Below are positions 16,600-25,555 of a DNA stretch of 53,664 nt, in pieces. The notes beneath the pieces were generated by a model. That model was not told the origin of the DNA. It saw only the letters and a list, made by a program, of their open reading frames with translations, and did no database searches. Each line of letters starts with the position of its first letter. Positions within the stretch are counted from its first letter, which is position 1. The translations under genes and the position numbers were made by a program. The stretch lies in contig CAIVEW010000063.1 in assembly GCA_903905065.1 (NCBI GenBank), positions 1 to 53,664 on the forward strand, given 5' to 3'. This stretch comes from an uncultured Bacteroidota bacterium (GTDB lineage Bacteria; Bacteroidota; Bacteroidia; Chitinophagales; Chitinophagaceae).

Positions 16600-18054
16600 A
16601 TGCTATTTAATACAAAAGAGTTTGCCTTTTTTTTTGCTATAGTGCTTGTAGTTCATTGGCTGCTTTTTAAGTGGCGCGCACTTCAGAACCTGGTTTTGCT
16701 TGCCGCCAGTATGTATTTCTACTACCAACTGCATTTTTCATTTCCCATTTATTTGTCGGCACTTATCATCATCAGCTACTGTTTCGCCGTTGCCATAGAA
16801 CGAAATGAAAAAACCAGGCAAAGAAAAACACTACTTGTTGCCGGCCTGTGTATCATAAGCGCGGGGCTGGTTTACACAAAATATAGCGGACTGTTCTTCA
16901 GCAATATCAAAGGCCTGGAAACTTGGGAGGCCAGCGCCCTGCATATACTTGTTCCGGTAGGCATCAGTTTCTATACATTCGCCATTCTTGGTTACATGAT
17001 AGATGTTTATTGGGAGAAGATTCCGGCAGAAAAAAACATACTCACTTATGCCTCCTACATCAGTTTTTTTCCGCATCTGCTGTCCGGGCCTATTCCTTCA
17101 GCAGCAACGATATTGCCTCAGTTTAAGGCAAAGTCAAAAGCCACTTTTAGCCATATAGACGAATCTGTTGGAGAAATATTATGGGGGCTGTTCAAAAAAA
17201 TGGTGGTTGCTGATAACATTTCCAAAGCGGTTAGTTATTGTTTCGTCCAGTACCATGAATTGAATGGAAGCACGGTGGCCATCGGCGTTTTGCTTTTTGG
17301 CATACAGCTCTATGCGGACTTCTCAGGGTATTCCAGCATGGCACGGGGTATTGCCGGCCTGCTGGGCATAAACCTGGTGCAAAACTTCATCGTTCCTTTC
17401 CACAGCACAAGCATTACCGAATACTGGCGGCGATGGCATATATCGCTTACCAACTGGCTGTATGGCTATATTTTCAATCCTATGGTTTATGCACTGCGCA
17501 CATGGAGAAAATGGGCCATTGTCTTTAGCCTGCTGGTCACTTTTTTTATAAGCAGTTTCTGGCACGGGGCCGGGTGGCAGTTTGTTATATGGGGTATGCT
17601 GCACGGAGTTGTGATGGTTTATGAGTACCTGACCGTAGAGCAACGGAAGCGGCTTTCCGAGAAAATCCCCTCTGTTATCTATAATTTCTTTAGCTGGGTA
17701 TTCGTTATCCTTTTCCTGGCTTTCGGATGGGTATTTTTCAGAGCGAACAGTGTACCCGACGCACTTGGCGTTTTGCACCGCATTGCGTCCGGCAGTTTAT
17801 TCACAGCCCCGGAGTCCTACGTGGCTAAATATATTACATGGTGCATACCGTTGTTCGTTATAGAATGGATACAACGGAAGGGCGCTTACACTATGGATAT
17901 CCGGCAATGGCATATAGGGGCTGGGATAACCCCGATAAGAGCCAAACAAATAAACGTAATCGTAAAAAGCTGCTTATATTTACTTTGGTGTGTGTCTATT
18001 TACTTTTTGTGTAAAAGGCAGAACGCCGCGGAATATTATTATTTTAAATTTTAG
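16600..18054 (+). CDS. MBOAT family O-acyltransferase (AlgI-like)
   Basis: A 484-residue polytopic membrane protein of the AlgI/DltB group, which moves acyl (usually acetyl) groups from the cytoplasm to extracytoplasmic polysaccharides or cell-wall polymers. The catalytic region is clear: SSFWHGAGWQFVIWGMLHG carries H322 and the invariant H335, and EYWRRWHISLTNWLYGY (H280) is the usual preceding block. VPVGISFYTFAILGYMIDVYW and SYISFFPHLLSGPI are also family hallmarks. The next gene, an SGNH-like lipoprotein, starts 2 bases after the stop, which fits the AlgI/AlgX or DltB/DltD pairing in which the second protein completes the transfer. Confidence 0.95.
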   Translation: MLFNTKEFAFFFAIVLVVHWLLFKWRALQNLVLLAASMYFYYQLHFSFPIYLSALIIISYCFAVAIERNEKTRQRKTLLVAGLCIISAGLVYTKYSGLFFSNIKGLETWEASALHILVPVGISFYTFAILGYMIDVYWEKIPAEKNILTYASYISFFPHLLSGPIPSAATILPQFKAKSKATFSHIDESVGEILWGLFKKMVVADNISKAVSYCFVQYHELNGSTVAIGVLLFGIQLYADFSGYSSMARGIAGLLGINLVQNFIVPFHSTSITEYWRRWHISLTNWLYGYIFNPMVYALRTWRKWAIVFSLLVTFFISSFWHGAGWQFVIWGMLHGVVMVYEYLTVEQRKRLSEKIPSVIYNFFSWVFVILFLAFGWVFFRANSVPDALGVLHRIASGSLFTAPESYVAKYITWCIPLFVIEWIQRKGAYTMDIRQWHIGAGITPIRAKQINVIVKSCLYLLWCVSIYFLCKRQNAAEYYYFKF

Positions 18055-18056
18055 CT

Positions 18057-19082
18057 ATGAACTTAATAGAAGTATTTGCTTGTGCACTTGTAGTGGCTTC
18101 ACCGCTCCTGAATAGTTGCGGTACCCAGGAAGCCCCAAGGAAAGAAAATGCCCAGGAAGCCCGGCAGGAGAAATTGCTGGAGGAAAACAAGAAAAAAATC
18201 GATGACCTGAACCACCAGTACCCGAAGGTACCGGATGAGCTCATCCTGGACAATGGCGACGGTACACCACTCTACACCGAACTCAAGAAAAGGTATCATG
18301 ACAAAACCGCAGAACTGCAAAAGCTAGTAGAATCGACTGGCGCCAAAATGGTTTATGTGATATTGACACCGGAAGTCGGCAAAGGGCTGCAGAATACTAA
18401 CCGGTATGGTTTGCCATTCATAAAGGCTACCTGTGCTGAACTGGGCATTGAATGCTTCGACTTCACCCCACTTTTTGCGGGGATGGATCCGCATACGTTC
18501 ACGCAAGTTCCGCGTGACGGCCATTTGTCTAAGGCAGGGGCAGCATTTGTAGCCGACCACCTGGCCCCGATCATCAGGAAATACAGCAATGTAACCAGTA
18601 AAGTAGCCTATAAAGACTCAGAACGGCCGGAAACATTTGGCGACCTTCCTCCAAGCAGCGATGAAATAAAGGATGGAGAGAAGGATATGCCTTATCACGT
18701 ACAGGCTAACGCACAGGGCCTGCGCATGACACATGATGTAAAATTCCCTAAGAAGAAAAAACACATCCTGCTCATGGGCGATTCTGCTTTCTTCTGCCCA
18801 TTCCTCAACAATGAATTTACCATCAGCGCCAATCTGGAAAAAATGTTCCCAGACGCTGAGATCATGAATTCCGGCATCATACTCTACACAATAGAAGACT
18901 ATGTAACCTTGTGGAATGAGAAAGCAAAATATTCAGAACCGGACCTTGTACTCGTGCAAACAAATGGTGGTGACATAACGGATCTTTTCTTTTCGCACAG
19001 GAACCACTTCTCCCGCTCACAAAAACCATTTTACCCCTCACCAACGGAGGAAAAATTTTATAAAGAAACCTACCAAAAGTAG
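18057..19082 (+). CDS. SGNH-like lipoprotein paired with the MBOAT acyltransferase
   Basis: A 341-residue predicted lipoprotein (LLNSCGTQ, Cys21) with a charged helical linker, then two SGNH-related parts. The first (about 95-175) ends with RDGHLSKAG (D154, H156), like the closing DxxH block of SGNH hydrolases. The second (about 235-341) begins ILLMGDSAFF (GDS at 241-243), like the opening nucleophile block, and has LVQTNGGD further on, but no closing block. So the visible motifs run in the reverse of the usual order, in a tandem or permuted layout. It probably takes the acyl group from the MBOAT protein and places it on an extracellular polymer, as AlgX or DltD do; the substrate is unknown. 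The 2-base gap suggests translational coupling. Confidence 0.75.
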   Translation: MNLIEVFACALVVASPLLNSCGTQEAPRKENAQEARQEKLLEENKKKIDDLNHQYPKVPDELILDNGDGTPLYTELKKRYHDKTAELQKLVESTGAKMVYVILTPEVGKGLQNTNRYGLPFIKATCAELGIECFDFTPLFAGMDPHTFTQVPRDGHLSKAGAAFVADHLAPIIRKYSNVTSKVAYKDSERPETFGDLPPSSDEIKDGEKDMPYHVQANAQGLRMTHDVKFPKKKKHILLMGDSAFFCPFLNNEFTISANLEKMFPDAEIMNSGIILYTIEDYVTLWNEKAKYSEPDLVLVQTNGGDITDLFFSHRNHFSRSQKPFYPSPTEEKFYKETYQK

Positions 19083-19181
19083 AAACAATTTGCAGGGGTT
19101 TCCCAAATTGAATTTACTGGCGGCTAAATGACACTCCGCTAACGACTAGATTCTTTAGAGGAAATAGACTTGACTTATGCA

Positions 19182-20528
19182 CTATTCTTTCACGATGATC
19201 ATATTTACCATTACCGCGCCGTCGGAAGACAACGATAAACAATAAACACCAGGGAGCAAACTGCAAGGCAGTTGTCCCAGTTCACTTGTCGCCGTGAGAT
19301 CGTCTTTCAGTTGCACACGCCCCAGCATGTCCAGGCATTGGATGCTGATCCTCTTGCCCTGCAAGCCTTTGGGCAGCCTCATCGTTATGTTCTTCCCAAC
19401 CGGGTTAGTTACGGAAATTTCCTCTTGCATGTTTACCATGTTAGCGGCAGAAGCGGCCGATGTATCCACAAGCAGGTCTAACGCAACCGGGTAATGCTGC
19501 GAGATCTGGTAAATGCTGTTGATCACGGCTGCTGGAGCGGAAGTATTGGTTGGCGGGCCTATAGCAGGCACCCCTAACCTATTGCCATCATTACCAATTA
19601 CGCGGAAAGAATGAGGTACATAGCCGATGTGGTCCGTTTTATTGACGATGTTAGATGACAAAAAAATGTGATCATACCACGATTTTCCACCACCAAAATC
19701 ATTGCTGCATTCATTAGGTGAAGTTCCTGTTCTGGTGCTGGTCGTCAGGTAATCAGCATAATCACTGGGGTTGCTGTCCCAATCCGCAGGATAAGTAAAA
19801 ATACCATCGGGATAAAAAGGAGGGTCGTAATAACGATAGTTTGGGTTGGCTGGGGCTATAAGCGTCTGATAGCAGGCCTCTGAGCTGTTATGCACGTTAA
19901 AATCGCCCATGTTTACCATATTCGGCAGGCTGGAAAAATGGGTCTCTATCTGCGCCATCTCGCCTGCTATTTGATCGCCTCTTGTGGACGCTGCGCTGCT
20001 GCCGCTTCCTGAATTAGTATGATTGAGCGTCACGTACAAAAAAATACTGTCGTGCGTCGTCGCCAGGTTTGCAGTCTTGTAATAGAGCTTGTAGGTATCA
20101 AAGTCCGTTATATTGGCGTATGAACAAACAATGTTTACATAACCAAGTTTCTGCTGATCAAAAAACAACATCGAAATATTATTAGCGCCAGAGCTGTTAG
20201 TAAATGGCGCGTAACTGTAGCGGCCCGGATAGGCAGCGTTAAAAATATACTGCAATATGGAATCAGCAAAATGTGCAGGCGCAGTCCCGGAGGCATCCAT
20301 GGCCTCCATTTTTACAAACCCGGCAATATCCGGGTTTGCATAGGATATTACGTTTTCGAGGTATCCTTCCATCACGTTGTGTGGACCTTGGCATGGCGGG
20401 CTGTCTCCCAGGTACAAGACGTTATAAGATAATAGACGCAATGTATCTATTTGTGCAAAACAGTGATTGAATGAAATTAAAGCGCTGACAAAAAAAAGCG
20501 GTATACGGCGGAGTAATTTGGGGGCCAT
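19182..20528 (-). CDS. secreted endonuclease/exonuclease/phosphatase-fold protein with T9SS sorting domain
   Basis: A 448-residue protein. A signal peptide (residues 1-25) is followed by an EEP-fold catalytic domain: LLSYNVLYL (33-41), the metal-binding E75, MGDFNVHN (GDFN 208-211), WYDHIFLS and QHYPVALDL (general-base His). These are the DNase I-like blocks found in nucleases, inositol phosphatases and sphingomyelinases; the choice cannot be made from sequence. The C-terminal 80 residues (NPVGKNITMRLPKGLQGK, then LLPGVYCLSL) form a T9SS type A sorting domain, so the enzyme should reach the cell surface or medium. The start is the ATG at 20528. Confidence 0.87.
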   Translation of the reverse strand: MAPKLLRRIPLFFVSALISFNHCFAQIDTLRLLSYNVLYLGDSPPCQGPHNVMEGYLENVISYANPDIAGFVKMEAMDASGTAPAHFADSILQYIFNAAYPGRYSYAPFTNSSGANNISMLFFDQQKLGYVNIVCSYANITDFDTYKLYYKTANLATTHDSIFLYVTLNHTNSGSGSSAASTRGDQIAGEMAQIETHFSSLPNMVNMGDFNVHNSSEACYQTLIAPANPNYRYYDPPFYPDGIFTYPADWDSNPSDYADYLTTSTRTGTSPNECSNDFGGGKSWYDHIFLSSNIVNKTDHIGYVPHSFRVIGNDGNRLGVPAIGPPTNTSAPAAVINSIYQISQHYPVALDLLVDTSAASAANMVNMQEEISVTNPVGKNITMRLPKGLQGKRISIQCLDMLGRVQLKDDLTATSELGQLPCSLLPGVYCLSLSSDGAVMVNMIIVKE

Positions 20529-20750
20529 TTAATAAATAAAGAGTAAGTGTTTTGTAAACAGACAAAAGTGTACATCCAATGTTACCGGAATATTAAGAGA
20601 ATATTAAATTTTGCCTTTAGATAGAGACCGAAACAATCGAACAAGTAATTCTAATGCGGAAAATATATCGGTTAACGAAACGTTTCCTTAACGTTGTCGT
20701 AATATTCTCATAACATTAGAAGTATTCCTTTGCAATCAAAATAACCTTTT
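20529..20750. other. divergent promoter region
   Basis: AT-rich gap between the nuclease-like gene (minus) and the T9SS cargo gene (plus). TTCCTTTG at 20725-20732 is a near-match to a -7 box for the plus gene, but no -33 box sits at the right spacing. No gene is seen. Confidence 0.35.
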
Positions 20751-21686
20751 ATGAAAAAAAATGTACTTACTCTATTATTTTGCGTTGGGGCCATGTTAGC
20801 TTTTCAAACAGAAAGCAGCGCCCAGACACTGATACACTACTGGCATTTTAATAATTATAGCCAGGGCGCTATGTACACACCCACCATCAATGGTATCCCG
20901 GCTGATTTTTCAATTCACGATACATCGAAAGCGAAAATATTATACGCTGAGCTTTCCGGAACACCGGGTACTTATTCCAGTTATATAGATTCGCTGCAGC
21001 CACTCGCCGCTGATAACGACATTTACAACGCAAGAATGGGTCAGCCCAGCGGTGGTGCTATTCGTGCCCGCAACAGAAGCGACAGCATGCAGCTTTTATT
21101 TTACATCCCGGTAACCAATTATTATAACATTGTACTGAAATTCAACGCCGAAACAACTAATAACGGTGCACAAACTGAAAACTACGACTACAGTGTAGAC
21201 AGCGGGGCAACTTATACTACCACGGGCTTGTCGTCAACTACATTTACGTTTGATTCAACCCATGTATTCAAACCCATAACCATCAACTTTCCGAGTACTG
21301 TATTGAATACAAACAAACTTGTTTTCCGTATTAAATTTTCCAACGGATCGACAGATACATCCGGCAATAACAGGTTCGATAACGTAACTGTCGAGGGTGA
21401 TTCTATTATTGCTTCTACGTCTGTGGCAATGAATGGTTCCATCAGCCCTGCTGCATTTACTTTATTTCCTAACCCCGTAACTAACAGTCTCAAAATAATG
21501 AGTATGCTTGAAGGAGACAAATCAGTTTCTATCACTAATGAAATGGGACAAAGCGTTTATACTGGCAAGGAAAGTGGTAAGAGCTTTACTGTTAATACTT
21601 CCGGCTTTGCTGCAGGAAATTATTTTATCTCTATTAAGGATAGCAATTCAGGAAAAGTGAACACAATGAAGTTTGTAAAACAATAA
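20751..21686 (+). CDS. secreted protein with T9SS type A sorting domain
   Basis: A 311-residue protein with a signal peptide ending in ESSAQ, a central beta-rich domain starting LIHYWHFNNY (a jelly-roll-like opening often seen in Bacteroidota secreted proteins) and a type A sorting domain in the last 75 residues (FTLFPNPVTNSLKIMS, then GFAAGNYFISIKD). It is not enzymatically recognisable. A perfect-palindrome terminator follows it. It is monocistronic. Confidence 0.85.
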   Translation: MKKNVLTLLFCVGAMLAFQTESSAQTLIHYWHFNNYSQGAMYTPTINGIPADFSIHDTSKAKILYAELSGTPGTYSSYIDSLQPLAADNDIYNARMGQPSGGAIRARNRSDSMQLLFYIPVTNYYNIVLKFNAETTNNGAQTENYDYSVDSGATYTTTGLSSTTFTFDSTHVFKPITINFPSTVLNTNKLVFRIKFSNGSTDTSGNNRFDNVTVEGDSIIASTSVAMNGSISPAAFTLFPNPVTNSLKIMSMLEGDKSVSITNEMGQSVYTGKESGKSFTVNTSGFAAGNYFISIKDSNSGKVNTMKFVKQ

Positions 21687-21700
21687 TTGATACTTTAGCA

Positions 21701-21741
21701 TACAACGAGAAAGCCCCGTGTCACGGGGCTTTCTCGTTGTA
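21701..21741 (+). terminator. perfect 20-bp hairpin terminator
   Basis: The arms at 21701-21720 and 21722-21741 are exact complements with a single base between them (core GAAAGCCCCGTG / CACGGGGCTTTC). It is an unusually long stem and probably works in both directions. No T run beyond the arms. Confidence 0.75.
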
Positions 21742-21824
21742 TGGAGCGCCGCAAGAGTTTACATTGCCGTAATGTTCAGGTAATGTCTTAATCTGTTCTT
21801 TGCAGACTTAAAGTGTACTCTGGC

Positions 21825-24686
21825 ATGAGTTATTCTAATCGTTTTTTATTTCTGACCTTTTCTGTTTGTTGCCTTTTTATCTTTTCGAATGTTTCTGCTC
21901 AACTCTCCGTAACACCTTCTCAACCAGCCAGTACATTAGCAGCCACGCTTGCCGGGCCTGGGGTGACGATTCTGTCTCCCACCCTTACTTGCCCGGCATT
22001 GGCTAACGGTACATTCACAGCGACAGGAACGTTGTTGGCAATGTCTGGCGGTATAGTGCTTACGAATGGCCGTTCGTCCGCATGTGTCGGTCCCTATGGG
22101 CCACCACCCGGAACAGCATCATACAATGACGGAGCCCCTGGAGATCCCGCGATGGCTTCTTTTTTGCCACCGGGAACCAACACGTACGACGCATGCATAT
22201 TACAATTTGACGTTGTCGCCTCCGGCGATAGTATCGGCTTTAATTACCAGTTCGGCTCGCAGGAATATTATAATGCCGTTTGCGGCGTTTACAGCGATGT
22301 GTTTGCATTTTTTATTTCAGGGCCCGGCATAGTCGGTACGCCGAATATTGCATTGGTACCTGGAACGAATATCCCGGTGGAAGTAAATAGCGTAAACGAT
22401 GGTGTTCCCGGGACCGAATCCGGCGATGCTATCGGCAATTGCACCAGCCTGGGCCCGGGCTCGCCATTTACCACGTACTACATCAATAACATTGGAGGTA
22501 CTCAGCTTTCTTATACTGGCTATACCACTAAGTTCAGGGCGGTACATGCAGTAAATCCCTGCGACACCTATCACCTCAAACTATCTATTGTTGACGCAGG
22601 GAACGCATTGTATGACTCGGGCGTCTTCCTGGAAGCTGCCAGCTTGAGTTCCAATACTTATGTCTTTAATCATGCAGATGCGGTGGGGGCAACCATCAAC
22701 GGCATTCCTCACACCATTGTTAAGGGCTGCAACCCTACTTCTGTTACTATCGTAGCCGCTCACCCTAATCCCACAGCGACGACACTTAACCTATCCTTCG
22801 GGGGTACTGCAGTGAATGGTATTGATGTTGCGACAATTCCCGGTTCAATCACTTTACCGGCGGGTAGTGATTCCGTCGCTATCAATATTCAGGCCATCCC
22901 AACTGCGCCAGGAGGTTCAAAAATATTTACGATCTACCTGCAAGGCCCGTGCGGCATTTCAGACAGTATTTCGATGAATATTCTGGATACACCGTCTGCG
23001 TTTATCCTTACGCCCGACACATCAATTTGCCCCGGACAATCTTTCCAGGTCAGGGTATCCGGCACACCGGGCCTTACTTATTACTGGGCGCCATCAACCA
23101 GTCTTAGCAGCACTACAGCAATGCAACCTGTTGTCACTCCTACGGCTACCACTTCCTATACCATGATCGCCACGCTCCCTGGCTCTGGTTGTCCACCCGA
23201 TACTTCGAGCTTTGCTGTTTCTGTCACAGGAGTTGCAGTGGCGATATTAACGCCAGATACATCGATCTGTGTCGGACAATCGGTGCCAATACGTGTAAGC
23301 GGTGGCGATTCGCTTAGTTATTCATGGTCACCTGCTATCGGCTTAGACAGTGCAAATGTGAAAGATCCTATTGCCACGCCTTCGGTTACTACAACTTACG
23401 TCGTAAGTGTAAGTTCACGGAGCGGCTGCACTTCAAGCGCAAGCATCACCATATCAATAGTAACGGTTGCAGTAACGGTACTTACCCCCGACACAGCTAT
23501 ATGTAATGGGGCCAGCATCCAGGTAATCGCAAACGGTCCGGCATCTGCTTCCTATCAGTGGCTACCTACGGCAGGAATTCCAAACGCAAACATTATCGAC
23601 CCGATTATTACACCCGATACTTCGGCCACTTATTATTTGATCAGCAATGTCCCCGGTTGCACTGGTTTTACGGATTCGATACGGATAGACGTACAACCCT
23701 ATCCCAACGTATACATAGGAGGCAACAAAGCAGTATGTAAGTTCGACACGCTGCACATCAATGCGTCCGTGACGCCGCAATGGTATACCCACTACATCTA
23801 TAGTTGGTCGCCGGCATCAGGGCTTGATAATACCAACAGTTCGACGGTTATTTTTACGGCTGGCGATAGCACAGACCTTGTACTGACGGTCACCACCTCT
23901 GCCGGTTGCACAGGCATTGATTCGGCACAGTTGATAGTTCACAGCTCAGATTTTGTTTCTGTGCGCGATACTAGTCTCTGCCCGGGTGACTCCATACAAC
24001 TGAAGCCATCGTCAACAGAATCTAACCTGAGCTACCATTGGCATCCCGGTATGTACTTAAGCGATTCAACGACCGCCGAACCCTGGGCTAATGCGATCAC
24101 AACACAAACGTATTGGGCCATAGCCGCTAATCAATACGGATGTCGTGATACTTTGCATGTAACCGTTTTTGTGCATTCAAATGCAGTAATATATCTTGGT
24201 GATTCTGTCACGTTATACCCGGGAGAAACATACCAGATAACTCCGCAAACCAACTGCACAAGCTTTTTGTGGTCTCCGCCGGGTGGGCTTAGCGATCCCT
24301 ACGTTCCGAATCCCATTGCGTCTCCTGAAATAAGCACGAAGTATATAGTTCACGGCACTACCGCATCCGGTTGTTCAACTACGGATTCGATAAACATTTA
24401 TGTAGACCCCGGCGCGATCATAGCACTTCCCAATGCCTTCACTCCCGGAAATGGCCCCAATAGTTTGCTGAAGATATTGAAACGGGGTATCGTTTCCTTA
24501 AACTACTTTAGGATATACAATCGCTGGGGCAACCTGGTATACGACAGTAACAACATTGATGCCGGATGGGACGGCACTTTTCACGGAGTTCCGCAACCAT
24601 TTGGAGTATTCGTCTATGAATTGGAGGCCTTAACAAACACGGGAGTAGTGTTTACGAAACATGGGAATGTGACCCTGATCAGGTAA
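21825..24686 (+). CDS. large adhesin-like protein: choice-of-anchor L, Ig/PKD-like repeats, T9SS type B domain
   Basis: A 953-residue secreted protein. After the signal peptide (ending SNVSAQ) comes a choice-of-anchor L domain (about 25-260: LTCPALANGTFTATG, then FDVVASGDSIGFNYQFGSQ). A Calx-beta-like segment follows (about 270-380), then several 80-90-residue repeats, each opening with forms of LTPDTSICPGQS and carrying YxW and TYxxxx strands, as in Ig-like or PKD-like modules. The C-terminus (ALPNAFTPGNGPN, then FRIYNRWGNLVYDS and WDGTFHG) is the gliding-motility-associated type B sorting domain. Such proteins are surface adhesins or matrix parts by inference. The ATG at 21825 is preferred to the GTG at 21813. 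Confidence 0.88.
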   Translation: MSYSNRFLFLTFSVCCLFIFSNVSAQLSVTPSQPASTLAATLAGPGVTILSPTLTCPALANGTFTATGTLLAMSGGIVLTNGRSSACVGPYGPPPGTASYNDGAPGDPAMASFLPPGTNTYDACILQFDVVASGDSIGFNYQFGSQEYYNAVCGVYSDVFAFFISGPGIVGTPNIALVPGTNIPVEVNSVNDGVPGTESGDAIGNCTSLGPGSPFTTYYINNIGGTQLSYTGYTTKFRAVHAVNPCDTYHLKLSIVDAGNALYDSGVFLEAASLSSNTYVFNHADAVGATINGIPHTIVKGCNPTSVTIVAAHPNPTATTLNLSFGGTAVNGIDVATIPGSITLPAGSDSVAINIQAIPTAPGGSKIFTIYLQGPCGISDSISMNILDTPSAFILTPDTSICPGQSFQVRVSGTPGLTYYWAPSTSLSSTTAMQPVVTPTATTSYTMIATLPGSGCPPDTSSFAVSVTGVAVAILTPDTSICVGQSVPIRVSGGDSLSYSWSPAIGLDSANVKDPIATPSVTTTYVVSVSSRSGCTSSASITISIVTVAVTVLTPDTAICNGASIQVIANGPASASYQWLPTAGIPNANIIDPIITPDTSATYYLISNVPGCTGFTDSIRIDVQPYPNVYIGGNKAVCKFDTLHINASVTPQWYTHYIYSWSPASGLDNTNSSTVIFTAGDSTDLVLTVTTSAGCTGIDSAQLIVHSSDFVSVRDTSLCPGDSIQLKPSSTESNLSYHWHPGMYLSDSTTAEPWANAITTQTYWAIAANQYGCRDTLHVTVFVHSNAVIYLGDSVTLYPGETYQITPQTNCTSFLWSPPGGLSDPYVPNPIASPEISTKYIVHGTTASGCSTTDSINIYVDPGAIIALPNAFTPGNGPNSLLKILKRGIVSLNYFRIYNRWGNLVYDSNNIDAGWDGTFHGVPQPFGVFVYELEALTNTGVVFTKHGNVTLIR

Positions 24687-24704
24687 GTCATGGGTTAAGA
24701 GCAA

Positions 24705-24733
24705 TTGATTGTATCCCTTTGGCATACAATCAA
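24705..24733 (+). terminator. stem-loop after the adhesin gene
   Basis: A 10-bp stem (TTGATTGTAT / ATACAATCAA) with a 9-base loop, 18 bases past the stop. No T run; a weak terminator or mRNA-end stabiliser. Confidence 0.45.
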
Positions 24734-24761
24734 TCCGGAACGACAAAATCACGTGTAAGGG

Positions 24762-25448
24762 TCATACTCCAGCTGCGCTTATTTCTTTTACCTGGCCCTG
24801 TTCTATTCTTACTACGCGTGCTGGATATTTCTGGATGATCGTGTAATCGTGAGTGGCCATTATGAATGCTGTCTGAAAATCGCGGCAGATGTTGAAGAGT
24901 AACTGCATGATCTCATCAGTGGTGTCAGGATCAAGATTTCCGGTAGGCTCGTCTGCCAGGATCAGCTTCGGATTATTCAGCAGCGCGCGGGCAATGTCCA
25001 CCCTTTGTTGCTCTCCCCCACTCATCTCATAAGTCATCTTAGTTCCTTTGTTCTTTAAGCCAACTTTGGATAGAACGTTTTCAATTTTCTCCTTCATCAA
25101 TGCTTTCTCTTTCCACCCGGTGGCCTTGAGCACAAACTCTAGATTGTCATAAACGTCCCTGTCTGTGAGCAGTCTGAAATCCTGGAAAACAATGCCGAGG
25201 TTGCGTCTTAACAGGGGTATTTTTTGCCATGTCAGTTCCTTCAGGTCAAAGCCGGCTACATTGCCCTGACCTTCTTTGAGATAGATGTCGCCATACAATG
25301 TTTTAAGCAAGCTGGATTTACCGCTACCCGTTTTGCCAATCAGGTAAATAAACTCGCCTTTATCTACCTGCAGGTTCACGTTATTGAGCACCAGACTGTT
25401 GCCCTGGTATATGTTTGCCTGCGTTAACGATACAATATTCTGATCCAT
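24762..25448 (-). CDS. ftsE: FtsE-type ABC transporter ATP-binding protein
   Basis: A 228-residue ATPase. Walker A is GKTGSGKSS (38-46), the signature is [18 protein letters not shown], Walker B is [12 protein letters not shown], and the H-loop is MATHDYTII. The small size and close likeness to FtsE suggest the cell-division FtsEX complex, which activates peptidoglycan hydrolases. No ftsX lies next to it in this window, as is common in Bacteroidota, so a generic LolD-like role cannot be excluded. The start is the ATG at 25448; the longer reading to 25532 would include the terminator hairpin of the neighbour. Confidence 0.87.
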   Translation of the reverse strand: MDQNIVSLTQANIYQGNSLVLNNVNLQVDKGEFIYLIGKTGSGKSSLLKTLYGDIYLKEGQGNVAGFDLKELTWQKIPLLRRNLGIVFQDFRLLTDRDVYDNLEFVLKATGWKEKALMKEKIENVLSKVGLKNKGTKMTYEMSGGEQQRVDIARALLNNPKLILADEPTGNLDPDTTDEIMQLLFNICRDFQTAFIMATHDYTIIQKYPARVVRIEQGQVKEISAAGV

Positions 25449-25500
25449 CCCTTTGATTTGCAACAAAGATAAACTCAATTCATTGAAGAACGATTGCAGG

Positions 25501-25535
25501 CAAAAAAAAGTGGCTCCGAAACAGGGAGCCACTTT
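25501..25535 (-). terminator. rho-independent terminator of the first M43 protease gene
   Basis: An 11-bp stem (AAAGTGGCTCC / GGAGCCACTTT) with a short loop. On the minus strand a run of eight T follows. It lies 21 bases past the protease stop and upstream of ftsE. Confidence 0.85.
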
Positions 25536-25555
25536 GTAAATATCAATAGTTACTA

